A stretch of DNA of 64,000 bases from Saccharomyces paradoxus (taxonomy: Eukaryota > Ascomycota > Saccharomycetes > Saccharomycetales > Saccharomycetaceae). The notes beneath the pieces are model-generated. The model was not told the origin of the DNA. It ran no database searches and saw nothing but the letters and a program-made list of their open reading frames with translations. Shown here piece by piece: positions 42,974-52,516 of the stretch (position 1 is its first letter; each line of letters begins with the position of its first letter). The stretch lies in contig NC_047493.1 of the NCBI RefSeq assembly GCF_002079055.1, positions 248,001 to 312,000 of the forward strand, written 5' to 3'. A program made the position numbers and the translations under genes.

Positions 42974-43942
42974 ATGAAACCGGCGCAGGATTCTCAGGAA
43001 AAGGTTTCTATTGAACAGCAGTTAGCTGTAGAGTCGATAAGGAAGTTTTTGAACTCAAAAACTTCTTATGATGTATTACCTGTTTCTTACCGTTTAATTG
43101 TCTTGGATACCTCGTTGCTAGTGAAGAAATCATTGAATGTTCTTTTGCAAAATAGTATCGTTTCTGCGCCATTGTGGGACTCTAAGACTTCCAGGTTTGC
43201 TGGGCTACTAACTACTAGAGATTTTATTAATGTCATCCAGTATTATTTTTCCAATCCAGATAAGTTCGAATTGGTAGACAAATTACAATTAGACGGATTA
43301 AAGGATATAGAGCGGGCTCTCGGTGTTGATCAACTAGATACAGCCTCAATTCATCCATCTAGACCGTTATTCGAGGCGTGTCTTAAGATGTTAGAATCAA
43401 GAAGCGGTAGAATACCACTGATCGATCAAGACGAAGAGACCCACAGAGAAATTGTTGTTAGTGTTCTTACGCAATATAGAATTTTGAAATTCGTTGCTTT
43501 AAATTGCAGAGAAACACATTTCCTAAAGATTCCGATTGGGGACTTGAAGATCATTACCCAAGAAAGCATGAAAAGCTGTCAAATGACAACTCCAGTCATA
43601 GACGTCATTCAGATGCTTACTCAAGGTCGTGTTTCTTCCGTCCCTATTATTGACGAAAACGGCTACTTGATCAACGTATATGAAGCATACGATGTCCTGG
43701 GCTTGATAAAGGGAGGCATCTATAACGACTTGTCATTAAGCGTCGGAGAAGCCCTTATGAGAAGAAGTGATGATTTCGAAGGTGTATACACATGCACTAA
43801 GAATGATAAATTATCTACCATTATGGACAACATCAGAAAAGCAAGGGTACATAGATTCTTTGTAGTCGATGATGTCGGACGATTGGTTGGTGTCTTGACA
43901 TTAAGCGATATCCTCAAATACATCCTTCTGGGTAGCAACTGA
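42974..43942 (+). CDS. SNF4: Snf4, gamma subunit of the Snf1 (AMPK) kinase
   Basis: The protein has 322 residues. Snf4 binds adenine nucleotides and relieves Snf1 autoinhibition when glucose is low. Four CBS motifs form two Bateman domains: about 35-100 (SIVSAPLWDSKTSRFAGLL), 110-185 (SRSGRIPLIDQD), 195-260 (GRVSSVPIIDENGYLINVYEAYD) and 265-320 (KARVHRFFVVDDVGRLVGVL). The start at 42974 (MKPAQDSQEKV) is the first ATG. In CBS1 the sequence reads GLLTTRDF where I remember TTTDF in S. cerevisiae. It lies 391 bp downstream of CDC20. Confidence 0.96.
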   Translation: MKPAQDSQEKVSIEQQLAVESIRKFLNSKTSYDVLPVSYRLIVLDTSLLVKKSLNVLLQNSIVSAPLWDSKTSRFAGLLTTRDFINVIQYYFSNPDKFELVDKLQLDGLKDIERALGVDQLDTASIHPSRPLFEACLKMLESRSGRIPLIDQDEETHREIVVSVLTQYRILKFVALNCRETHFLKIPIGDLKIITQESMKSCQMTTPVIDVIQMLTQGRVSSVPIIDENGYLINVYEAYDVLGLIKGGIYNDLSLSVGEALMRRSDDFEGVYTCTKNDKLSTIMDNIRKARVHRFFVVDDVGRLVGVLTLSDILKYILLGSN

Positions 43943-44401
43943 AACGAACCGATGAGATTTTTGTGTACATACTAATAAATAAATACAACTAATAAAGTCA
44001 TGATTATCAGTCATGCATACTTCATTTGACTATTATATTTTCATCTTGCTTGTTTTAACTATAATTCGGCGGAAATTCGGTTATGAAGCGAAGTGAAAAA
44101 TGGATTAGTAATGATACTAATCCGATTGTTGGGGGGGGGGGGGAGCTGCTGCATATAAGGGCGACGAAAGATAATGCAAAGCTTTCTGTAGTATTTTCTA
44201 TTGATACCAGAATAAAGCAGGTTAATCAGGAAAGGTAAAAGCAGCTATAGAAAAGCTGTAAACGCTGCAGAAGGTTTTTTTTCGTGAGATCTATCTCAGG
44301 ATATCATTTTTTTTATTTCCGCAACAAATTAGGAAGGAAAAGAGTCATATTATAGAGGATTAACCGTTATAGAGTTCAAATCGATACAGTGAATACGTGA
44401 A
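43943..44401. other. Intergenic: SNF4 3' end and YGL114W promoter with hairpin and G13 run
   Basis: These 459 bp contain a pair of AATTCGG repeats (44063-44069, 44074-44080) with three CGG triplets, a perfect 9-bp inverted repeat at 44102-44123 and G13 at 44131-44143. No RNA gene was recognised. The repeated CGGs could bind a zinc-cluster factor, but I cannot name one. Confidence 0.5.
44102..44143. repeat. Perfect inverted repeat next to a G13 homopolymer
   Basis: GGATTAGTA at 44102-44110 and TACTAATCC at 44115-44123 are exact complements around a 4-nt loop. Seven bases later comes an uninterrupted run of 13 G. Long G runs are rare in yeast DNA and unstable in replication. Confidence 0.9.
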
Positions 44402-46579
44402 ATGCCTCAGTCTACTCCAAGTCAAGAAGTACAACGTGTACCATGGGACAACAAGCCCGCCTTGAAGCAGATAACACTCCGAGCAACCATAGCAGGTATC
44501 GCCATAGGGTCTCTAGTGCTAACATCAAACTTTCAGTTTGGCCTACAAACCGGTTGGGTTTCCATGATGTCCCTGCCATCGGCATTATTAGCCTGTGCTT
44601 TCTTTAAAAATATCTGGCCTTTAATATTTCCGAACGACAGACCTTTCAGCGACGTAGAAAATGTATACGTACAAAGTATGGCTGTAGCTGTTGGAACAGG
44701 CCCATTAGCCTTTGGCTTTGTCGGTGTCATACCTGCCATCGAGAAGTTCCTTACTAGCCAAGAAAGTGGTGGATTGAGGGAACAAGGACAATACTTTACC
44801 TTCAGAGAACTGTTAATATGGTCAACCGCCCTAGCATTTTTTGGTATTTTCTTTGCAGTTCCACTAAGGAAGCAAGTAATTGTCAGAGAGAAACTTCCCT
44901 TTCCCAGTGGCAGTGCTACAGCTACTTTAATTTCAGTACTAAATGGAACTGAGATTTTACAAGAGGTTTCCAAGTCAGAGTTATTGGAAATGAGGCAGAG
45001 GAGATTGAATGAATGCCCCGAAGTATTACAACCCAATAGAGATCCGGAGGAGGCAGACTACTTAATGAACTCTTCTCATAGCGATCTTGGCGATTATACG
45101 GCAACCAGCCAAGATGGCAGTTCTGTTCTTTCTACTGGTTCCGAGAACTACAGAGCTAATATTATTATTTTGTTCAAAACTTTTATTGTCTCGTCACTTT
45201 ACACCATGGTGTCATATTTTATACCGGTAATACGGTCTATTCCAGTATTTGGAAAATACCTCTCGAACAATTATCTCTGGAATTTTCAACCGTCACCTGC
45301 GTATATAGGTCAAGGAATAATAATGGGCCTTCCAACAGTATCATATATGCTTATCGGATGTTTTTTAGGGTGGGCTGTATTAGCTCCATTGGCGAAATAC
45401 AAAGGATGGGTGCCAGCAGATGCTGATGTTCACGACTGGGAAAAGGGTGTACAAGGATGGATTCTTTGGTCGTCGCTTTCAATAATGGTTGCTGACAGTG
45501 TTGTCGCTTTTATCGTAGTGACAGTGAAGTCCATTGTAAAGTTTATACTGATAGATGACAAGGCCGCTTTACTGAACAACATAATTGATGACACATTTCA
45601 ATCCATGTTGCTTGAGGAAGAACGTGCCATTAATAATAGCAGAAGGAATACATATGTGGACGGAAGACAAGATACTGTAAGATTAGTGAGTAGAGACAAC
45701 GAAATTGAAGTAGATTCCAAGCATTTGGTTCGCTATACCACCGTTATCAGTGGATGCCTAGTCTCCTCGATAATATGCATTGTTTCCATAATATATTTGT
45801 TTGGAATAGAAGTAATTCCTCTATATGCTATTATCACTGCTTTAATACTTGCGTTGTTTCTATCTATTCTCGGTATTCGAGCACTTGGAGAAACTGATTT
45901 GAATCCTGTGAGCGGCATTGGTAAGATCTCTCAATTGATTTTTGCATTTATCATACCGAGGGATAGGCCTGGATCAGTGTTGATGAATGTCGTATCGGGA
46001 GGTATTGCGGAAGCTTCTGCCCAACAAGCAGGCGATTTGATGCAGGATTTGAAAACAGGGCACCTCCTTGGGGCCTCCCCAAGAGCCCAATTCTGTGCGC
46101 AATTGATCGGAGCCTGTTGGTCAATTATTTTGTCTAGTTTCATGTATTTGTGCTACAATAAAGTTTATACAATTCCGAGTGAACAGTTTAGGATACCGAC
46201 GGCAGTAGTATGGATAGATTGCGCAAGACTGGTAACTGGTAAAGGCCTCCCGGATAAGGCTTTAGAGTGCTCCATGATTCTCGGAGTCATATTTGCGGTT
46301 TTGTCACTAATCAGAAATACTTATAGAGATTACGGATACGGATGGATACTGTATATTCCGTCTGGTGTGGCAGTCGGCGTTGGTATATTCAATTCTCCCA
46401 GCTTTACCATTGCAAGATTCATCGGTGGGTGGGCTTCCCATTTCTGGTTGAAAAATCACAGGGGTGACTTGAATGCAAAAACGAAAATGATTGTATTTAG
46501 TTCAGGGTTGGTCTTGGGTGAGGGTATCTTTAGCGTAATAAACATGGTTTTTACCTGCTTAAATGTCCCTCACTATTAG
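44402..46579 (+). CDS. YGL114W, oligopeptide-transporter (OPT) family membrane protein
   Basis: The protein has 725 residues with many hydrophobic helices, in line with the ~16 spans of the OPT superfamily. The N-terminal ITLRATIAGIAIGSLVLTSNFQFGLQTGW and central WAVLAPLAKYKGW, GETDLNPVSGIGKISQL and SGGIAEASAQQAGDLMQDLKTGHLLGA (each a separate conserved segment) place it nearer the YSL/metal-oligopeptide branch than the Opt1 branch. Two hydrophilic loops, at about 195-250 and 390-440, are probably cytosolic. The substrate is unknown; transport of small peptides or metal chelates is the family expectation. Confidence 0.9.
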   Translation: MPQSTPSQEVQRVPWDNKPALKQITLRATIAGIAIGSLVLTSNFQFGLQTGWVSMMSLPSALLACAFFKNIWPLIFPNDRPFSDVENVYVQSMAVAVGTGPLAFGFVGVIPAIEKFLTSQESGGLREQGQYFTFRELLIWSTALAFFGIFFAVPLRKQVIVREKLPFPSGSATATLISVLNGTEILQEVSKSELLEMRQRRLNECPEVLQPNRDPEEADYLMNSSHSDLGDYTATSQDGSSVLSTGSENYRANIIILFKTFIVSSLYTMVSYFIPVIRSIPVFGKYLSNNYLWNFQPSPAYIGQGIIMGLPTVSYMLIGCFLGWAVLAPLAKYKGWVPADADVHDWEKGVQGWILWSSLSIMVADSVVAFIVVTVKSIVKFILIDDKAALLNNIIDDTFQSMLLEEERAINNSRRNTYVDGRQDTVRLVSRDNEIEVDSKHLVRYTTVISGCLVSSIICIVSIIYLFGIEVIPLYAIITALILALFLSILGIRALGETDLNPVSGIGKISQLIFAFIIPRDRPGSVLMNVVSGGIAEASAQQAGDLMQDLKTGHLLGASPRAQFCAQLIGACWSIILSSFMYLCYNKVYTIPSEQFRIPTAVVWIDCARLVTGKGLPDKALECSMILGVIFAVLSLIRNTYRDYGYGWILYIPSGVAVGVGIFNSPSFTIARFIGGWASHFWLKNHRGDLNAKTKMIVFSSGLVLGEGIFSVINMVFTCLNVPHY

Positions 46580-46909
46580 GTATAGTATTTCTCCAATAAG
46601 AGTTTAGAAAGTTCACAAACTTTAGATTATTTACTTATCACATATCTCGATGTCTTAGATTTCCTTGTTTTACTATTCTCTGTATAAATACTTCTACGTG
46701 ACAAGAAAGCTGTAGGCTTTGTTCCGAAAGAGCATTATGTTGTTACATTATACGCGGCCTTGAAATATCGGCTATTTTGGTTCACAACACAGTCTCCATC
46801 CAAGAAAAATAAAAGGAAGTGATGGGCACAGTTGAATGGGCAGAGGCCTCATTTATGACTTGTCTAAAGGGTTAAGGTCACGTAGGCAGAAACAATCTGA
46901 CCTCTCATA
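46580..46909. other. Intergenic: YGL114W 3' end and SLD3 promoter
   Basis: These 330 bp contain no recognised RNA gene or repeat. Only a single ACGCG (about 46752) recalls the G1/S MCB motif, too weak to call. Confidence 0.4.
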
Positions 46910-48928
46910 ATGGAAACATGGGAAGTCATAGCATCGGTAAAAGAAGCAACAAAGGGTCTTGACTTGAGCTTAGATCGTCCACTTATTATTAAATCCGAGG
47001 ATGTGCCCAGTCACATACTTCAATTACTGCAACAGAAGAGTCGAAGTCAGTTGAAGCACATCTGCATGAAATCTGAAAAAGAGTACTTCCTGCTAGAGGA
47101 ATATGGGCCGGGGTTTTGGGTTAAATGGCCGTACAATTATTTTAATGAATATAGCCTGCCAGAAAGACATACGGAAGTTGTAACATCGCTTCAAAGAGAG
47201 AAAGCTAAGCGTGAAACTTCGAAAACATGGGACGAATTGAAGTTCAAAGAACTTCTTTATTTATGGTCGGAAGAACCGAAGGGTTCATATAAGCTCGAAA
47301 AGAACAATGACCTTAAACTGGATATGAAGCCACCAGATATGAAAGGCGAGTCAAGAGTCAATGACGATTATTCCGACCCTAAAGAGTACATAGAAAGTAA
47401 GTATTACGATGCTCTTTTTTCCATACATACACCTCTGGCATATTTTGTTAAGTCAAATTTAGTAAGACTCAAAAATACCTGTCGAACCAAATACGGAAGT
47501 CACAGCTACAAAATAGCCTACCAAGCTATACTGCAAAAATACCTTCTCTCGATTGCACAATTTAAAGATAGACACGATAGCAGACTTCTATTAGAGTCTT
47601 TTTCCAGTCCCATAGCAGATGAAAAAAGGAAGAACTGTTTCACAAAATTTGTAATTGAAGATGAAAACAAAACCGGTTCAACTATTTCCGATTTATGTGT
47701 TGTATTGAAATCCCGGGAAATAAAGCTACAGATATTACTGCTATTAGAGATGATAGGATTGAACGATTTAGATTGGAATTTCAGGGATTTTGAAAAGAAG
47801 TATAAATCGAAATTGAAGAAGAGATCACTTAATTTGACGAAAAAGGGATTAGTTCGTCGAAGATCTAAAAAAAAAACTAGCGAAAAAGGCAAAGAAATCG
47901 GGAGAATAACAACGTCTTTAGACTATTGTGAACAACTAGACTTGTACTTAGATAGGGCATGCATTTTGGACATTTTGTTATCAAGTGAAACGCCCAACCC
48001 AGATGCCATAGAAGCATCAAATGGAACAATACTAGAGCATAAAAAAAACATTCTCGATAAAAGTAAAGAAGCCTCATTAGTTGGGTTTATAAATTATGTT
48101 CTTATTCCATACTTTAACAAGAAGGTGCCGCACGCCGTTGAATTTATTATTCAAAAGCTTAAGGGACCCAGCATGAGACCGAAAAGAGCTCTGAAGAAAG
48201 TCAACAACAGTCCAAATGTATCATCACCTAAAACTGTGGACATTTATAATAGGTTACCCACAACCCAACGTAGCTCCCGCTCTTCAATCATTAATTCTGT
48301 TCCATCGTCACCTGCATTGAGAAGGATGGAAGCTAATCTATTTAGTAGAAAATCCATTGCTTCCCCTACCCCTGAACTTTTGAATTCGAGAACGAACTCC
48401 AACTTGAATGAGTTTCTCGAAAGTGAAACTAGAGGCTTAAGGCACCCTTCACAATTAGGAAGAACAAAGTCCGATCTAACGATGAACCATTTACAAAAAC
48501 GGCAGTTCTCTGTCTCTGACTTAAGCACAACGAGAGTACCGAATTCATCAACTATCGCACCCAAAACACCTTTTTCATATACAGCTGTTAATGCACACAG
48601 GACTATGAATAACTCCTTTCGTAGAGTTGGAAAACGTAAGGATATTAATGAAACTGTACATTTTAATGAACATATAAATCCTGAGGAAAATGTACAAGTT
48701 CAAGCAACGCCGGCTGCGAAAAAAAGAACAGCGACACCTAATAAAAAGGCACAACTTCAGAGCATCATTGAATCACCATTAAATGTCAAGGATGATGATA
48801 CGCATGAAGGTAGAGGGAATGCTCAAAAAGATACATCCCATTTTACCTCTACTTCCACTAATACCCCCTCGGAAAGTACCTCGAAAAGAAGAGTGAGAAG
48901 ACGTTTATTTGCTCCTGAAGCAACGTAG
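46910..48928 (+). CDS. SLD3: Sld3, replication-origin firing factor
   Basis: The protein has 672 residues. Sld3, with Sld7, brings Cdc45 to loaded MCM helicase; when phosphorylated by S-CDK it binds Dpb11 and so starts DNA replication. The N-terminal Sld7-binding part is about 1-115, and the central Cdc45-binding domain is about 150-430. The C-terminal part is disordered and rich in SP/TP sites. The two essential CDK sites of S. cerevisiae, Thr600 and Ser622, fall at exactly the same positions here (QATPAAKK and IIESPLN), and Thr609 is also kept. Convergent with TAF6. Confidence 0.95.
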   Translation: METWEVIASVKEATKGLDLSLDRPLIIKSEDVPSHILQLLQQKSRSQLKHICMKSEKEYFLLEEYGPGFWVKWPYNYFNEYSLPERHTEVVTSLQREKAKRETSKTWDELKFKELLYLWSEEPKGSYKLEKNNDLKLDMKPPDMKGESRVNDDYSDPKEYIESKYYDALFSIHTPLAYFVKSNLVRLKNTCRTKYGSHSYKIAYQAILQKYLLSIAQFKDRHDSRLLLESFSSPIADEKRKNCFTKFVIEDENKTGSTISDLCVVLKSREIKLQILLLLEMIGLNDLDWNFRDFEKKYKSKLKKRSLNLTKKGLVRRRSKKKTSEKGKEIGRITTSLDYCEQLDLYLDRACILDILLSSETPNPDAIEASNGTILEHKKNILDKSKEASLVGFINYVLIPYFNKKVPHAVEFIIQKLKGPSMRPKRALKKVNNSPNVSSPKTVDIYNRLPTTQRSSRSSIINSVPSSPALRRMEANLFSRKSIASPTPELLNSRTNSNLNEFLESETRGLRHPSQLGRTKSDLTMNHLQKRQFSVSDLSTTRVPNSSTIAPKTPFSYTAVNAHRTMNNSFRRVGKRKDINETVHFNEHINPEENVQVQATPAAKKRTATPNKKAQLQSIIESPLNVKDDDTHEGRGNAQKDTSHFTSTSTNTPSESTSKRRVRRRLFAPEAT

Positions 48929-49160
48929 ATCAAGAAACAGCGAGTCCACTTATACTGGCAAGTGACCGCCTGAGCTCCATATTTGTAGTATTTTTTTGAT
49001 GGAATATAATACAATAAAACTAAGCTGAATCAATTTCATATTTTGAAGGCCCTTGAGTGTACAATTACGTAACTCACCATGCATATATACATACAACGGC
49101 GTATGCAAAACTGTTATATAACATTACTGTAGTTGTACTATAAGTATAAAACGATTCTTA

Positions 49161-50711
49161 CTATTCACCAAAAAAAATCGCGCTAATTAATTCTTTTGCA
49201 TCATCCCTTTTCAAAATATGAAATCCAATGGTGACACCACACCTCTCTACCAATTTTTCCTTATCCTCACCTGTAACTTTTTCACCTTTACCCTCGTACA
49301 AATCTGGTAAATCCTTTTTTAGAACTAACAATGCGCTAATTACAGTATCAACCAAAATTTGAGTTTCTTCTTTGGTAAATTTAGTCCTTGTTGGATTGGC
49401 TTCATCGTTCAGATGTTCTTCTATATTTTCCAGCGTTATCCCGCTTTCATTGAATACCAAGCGCGCCCAATTATTTAGGTTTCCTAAGAAGAATCTGATA
49501 GATTCACCCTCTAATACCGATACACCCTTTAAACATCCGTAGTAAGTCCCGAAAACACGGTTAATGTCCAAGAATGTTTTTAGCAATGTCCTAGTTACTC
49601 TTGGCTTCAAGGATTTATAAGCTTGAGGAAATTTTTTCAATACATAATCTAACAAAGATGCAGCAAAATCACGTAGTGCATTAGTTCTTTCTAAAAATTC
49701 ATGGATTTCTTGCGGCGAGTCATCTTTTGGTGATCCACCGAGCTTCTTTGCTAATAGCAAGGTTAGAATGGAAGGCATTAGTGAGTGAATATAAGGGTCT
49801 AAGAAGATAGAAGAATTGCTTAGTAAAGAGTAAATCATTTCCAAGATTGTTGTCAGTAGTTGCAAATCAGAAAGGTTTTGCGTAATCTGTTCGGCAATGA
49901 ATTGAATAAAATATGGAACCAGTTGGTGCAGGCCACTATCAGTCCTTAGTGAGGTCAAAGCTGCTTGTTTCATGTGCTGTGCACCTTCATCGCCTTGGCT
50001 CTTCGCAGTCAAAGTTGAAATAACTTTATTGAAATAGATCTGTAATTCTTTGGACAAAACGTGTTTTACTAATGGTTTAACTTCAGTATTCTGACCTGGC
50101 TTAACATTAGACAGATGTTGAGAGGCGCCTGTATCCGTCACAGAAGCGCTTGCTGCCGTCGACGTTACAGGTGTTTGGAGGCTGTTATCATTCAAAGCAG
50201 TGACAATAGCACCTCTAATAAATGGTGGTTGGGATACTCTTATATCATTCAAATTCGGATTTTGGATTATGGCAGGTTGGACACCCTCAACAGCTAGCCA
50301 GTGTGTAGTAAAAGTTGGCAAACGGGGCACTTGCGGTAATGGCTCATTTATCAATCTATCGAAGTCCACCTCTTCCTCATCCAGGTAATAAACTGACTGT
50401 CCTCCAGTTGTGTTAACCTTGCTAAATGATACAGCTTTATTAACCTCAGAGCCATCATAATACCCATATAAAGGTTCCACATTCAAAACACGCAGCGCCT
50501 TCGATACGTCATCTGTAGTTAAAACATCCCTTTTGGAGTGCCTCTTGAACTTGACTGCCTGTTCAATGATCTCTAGAATACGGTATTCAACGTCCATAGC
50601 AAGTGCTTTCAAGACATCATCGTTAATATTTTCTAACCCGAGTGACTCAGCGACATCTTTGACAGTATCTTGTGGAGACCAAATTGTGTATGATTGCTGC
50701 TGTGTAGACAT
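49161..50711 (-). CDS. TAF6: Taf6, TFIID and SAGA histone-fold subunit
   Basis: The protein has 516 residues. Taf6 pairs with Taf9 through a histone H4-like fold and is part of both TFIID and SAGA. The histone fold covers about residues 8-75 ([47 protein letters not shown]). A linker with Ser/Thr-rich stretch follows (about 180-210). The C-terminal HEAT-repeat domain includes [17 protein letters not shown] and [18 protein letters not shown]. It is divergent from NSA1 with a 248-bp gap. Confidence 0.97.
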   Translation of the reverse strand: MSTQQQSYTIWSPQDTVKDVAESLGLENINDDVLKALAMDVEYRILEIIEQAVKFKRHSKRDVLTTDDVSKALRVLNVEPLYGYYDGSEVNKAVSFSKVNTTGGQSVYYLDEEEVDFDRLINEPLPQVPRLPTFTTHWLAVEGVQPAIIQNPNLNDIRVSQPPFIRGAIVTALNDNSLQTPVTSTAASASVTDTGASQHLSNVKPGQNTEVKPLVKHVLSKELQIYFNKVISTLTAKSQGDEGAQHMKQAALTSLRTDSGLHQLVPYFIQFIAEQITQNLSDLQLLTTILEMIYSLLSNSSIFLDPYIHSLMPSILTLLLAKKLGGSPKDDSPQEIHEFLERTNALRDFAASLLDYVLKKFPQAYKSLKPRVTRTLLKTFLDINRVFGTYYGCLKGVSVLEGESIRFFLGNLNNWARLVFNESGITLENIEEHLNDEANPTRTKFTKEETQILVDTVISALLVLKKDLPDLYEGKGEKVTGEDKEKLVERCGVTIGFHILKRDDAKELISAIFFGE

Positions 50712-50863
50712 TTTAACCGGCTGTCAATTGCACTGAGGCGTTTCTTTACTTCTTTTTTGAGTTTAAACTACTGTTTTCGCTTATGAACTACTTTTACTGC
50801 TACTTGAGGTGGTGTTTCTTATTGATGGTATCCGGGTACTTTTTTGGTGATAAAACAAAGTTG

Positions 50864-50882
50864 AAAAATTTTGAAAGCGATG
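50864..50882 (+). promoter_or_regulatory. RRPE and PAC-like motifs upstream of NSA1
   Basis: AAAAATTTT (50864-50872) is the RRPE motif, and GCGATG (50877-50882) is the core of PAC, 5 bp further on. The pair lies about 80-95 bp before the NSA1 ATG and is typical of ribosome-biogenesis genes regulated by Stb3 and Dot6/Tod6. Confidence 0.55.
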
Positions 50883-50959
50883 CCCAATCTCGAGGCATCA
50901 CTTCAATGAACACAATACAGAGAAAAAAGAACCATAAATAGCCTAACTTGGATCGTAAA

Positions 50960-52351
50960 ATGAGATTACTAGTTAGCTGTGTGGATAGTGGATCCATAAA
51001 GGAGGTTTTGTGTAACATCGGAACTGACACTTCCGTACAAACAGCGCCGCAGCCTTTTCATGTGGCACCTCATCTAGCTGAAGGATTAAAGGCTCACGTT
51101 GATAGAATGTGGATGGTATCCAAAGATGAAATTATCCTAGCAAGGAATTCAGGGGTTGTCGAACTAGTAAAAATTTCAAAACACGCTAAAGAAAACGAAA
51201 CTCTTCAGGTCGATCCGAAAGAAGAAAGCAAAAACGAAAATGACCTTTCCGATGCTCTACCCATTTTTGATATATCTGAGTTTGAGATTGCTAGCTCAGT
51301 TTCAAACCTTTTAGACGACACCAAACTGGAATCACTTTCAGGAAAATCTGTGAAAAGAACCAAATTGGTGGACGGTTTTGTCACATTATGTCCCATAAAA
51401 AAGGATCCGTCGAATAACATATTCGTAGCTGGTACTAGATCAGGATTAGTGCATGTTATAGAAAAAGGAAAAGACGAAAAGCTAACAAAGGTGGCATCCC
51501 TTGAAGTGAAAGCGCCAGTAGAATTCTTTCAGCTATATGATACAGAGGATACCGAAAACGACAAAATTATATTTGCATATGGTGGGGAGGAGAATCTAGT
51601 AAAATTAGTGGAAATAGAACCGGATTTCAAGTCTTTGAAGCAAATATGGGAAGCCAAGAATGTTAAGAACGACAGATTGGACATGAGAGTCCCGGTGTGG
51701 CCTATGGCCCTGAAATTTCTGGAGCCCTCCCCTAATGAAACCGACAAAGATAAGCTAAATTACCAGTTTGCTGCTATAACACGTTGGTCCCATCTCATCA
51801 AATACAGCACACAACATGGTAAGAAACCATTCGCTCAGATAGATCTATTACCCAACCGTGAACCGCTATCTCAGATGGAAGTTTTTGATACCAACGGAAA
51901 AAATGTTACCTCTTCGTTTGGGAATTTCCAATCCGGTTCTTTTGATGAATTGAAGTTAATTACTGCTGATTACAAAAAGAATGTTTTTAAATTTGATGGT
52001 AATGGAAAGATGTTGGGTAAGGTAGGTAGAGATGATATCACTGGTTCGTCAACTTATATTCATGTACATGACGGCAAATATCTTTTGCAAGGTGGATTAG
52101 ATAGGTATGTTCGCATCTTCGATATAAAAACTAAAAAAATGTTGGTGAAGACTTACGTTGGGTCCCGCATAAATTTTATTATCATGTTAGATGACGCTGA
52201 AATTGAAATGCCACTAAGTCCAAGTGCTAAAGCCGCCAAAGAGAAGCAGAAAAGAAAGGCTACAGAACTTGAAGATGATGCAGAGGAACTTTGGAACAAA
52301 TTAGAAGGAAAGGCAACTGCTTCTAAAGCCAGCAAGAAAAGCAAAATTTAA
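50960..52351 (+). CDS. NSA1: Nsa1, WD-repeat 60S ribosome-assembly factor
   Basis: The protein has 463 residues from the first ATG at 50960. Nsa1 is a nucleolar factor of early pre-60S particles; it binds the 25S rRNA and works with Rix7, which removes it. Its seven-bladed WD40-like propeller has weak repeats (KYLLQGGLDRYVRIFDIKT is the clearest). The C-terminal tail is Lys-rich (KEKQKRKATE...SKKSKI), a probable nuclear/nucleolar signal. This is one of the more diverged proteins in the window compared with my memory of S. cerevisiae. Convergent with CUE3. Confidence 0.94.
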   Translation: MRLLVSCVDSGSIKEVLCNIGTDTSVQTAPQPFHVAPHLAEGLKAHVDRMWMVSKDEIILARNSGVVELVKISKHAKENETLQVDPKEESKNENDLSDALPIFDISEFEIASSVSNLLDDTKLESLSGKSVKRTKLVDGFVTLCPIKKDPSNNIFVAGTRSGLVHVIEKGKDEKLTKVASLEVKAPVEFFQLYDTEDTENDKIIFAYGGEENLVKLVEIEPDFKSLKQIWEAKNVKNDRLDMRVPVWPMALKFLEPSPNETDKDKLNYQFAAITRWSHLIKYSTQHGKKPFAQIDLLPNREPLSQMEVFDTNGKNVTSSFGNFQSGSFDELKLITADYKKNVFKFDGNGKMLGKVGRDDITGSSTYIHVHDGKYLLQGGLDRYVRIFDIKTKKMLVKTYVGSRINFIIMLDDAEIEMPLSPSAKAAKEKQKRKATELEDDAEELWNKLEGKATASKASKKSKI

Positions 52352-52516
52352 TATTGAAGGACGCTAACCAGAGGGAAAGTTTTATTTGTCGACGGAAAAA
52401 ATTATAAAGCTTTATTCCTGAACGCGACGCTGAACATACTTATTCTACCTGCACTTAATTATGTATCGTCTATAGAACTTATATATACTTGTCTATTTCT
52501 GCAAAAAAGCATTTTA

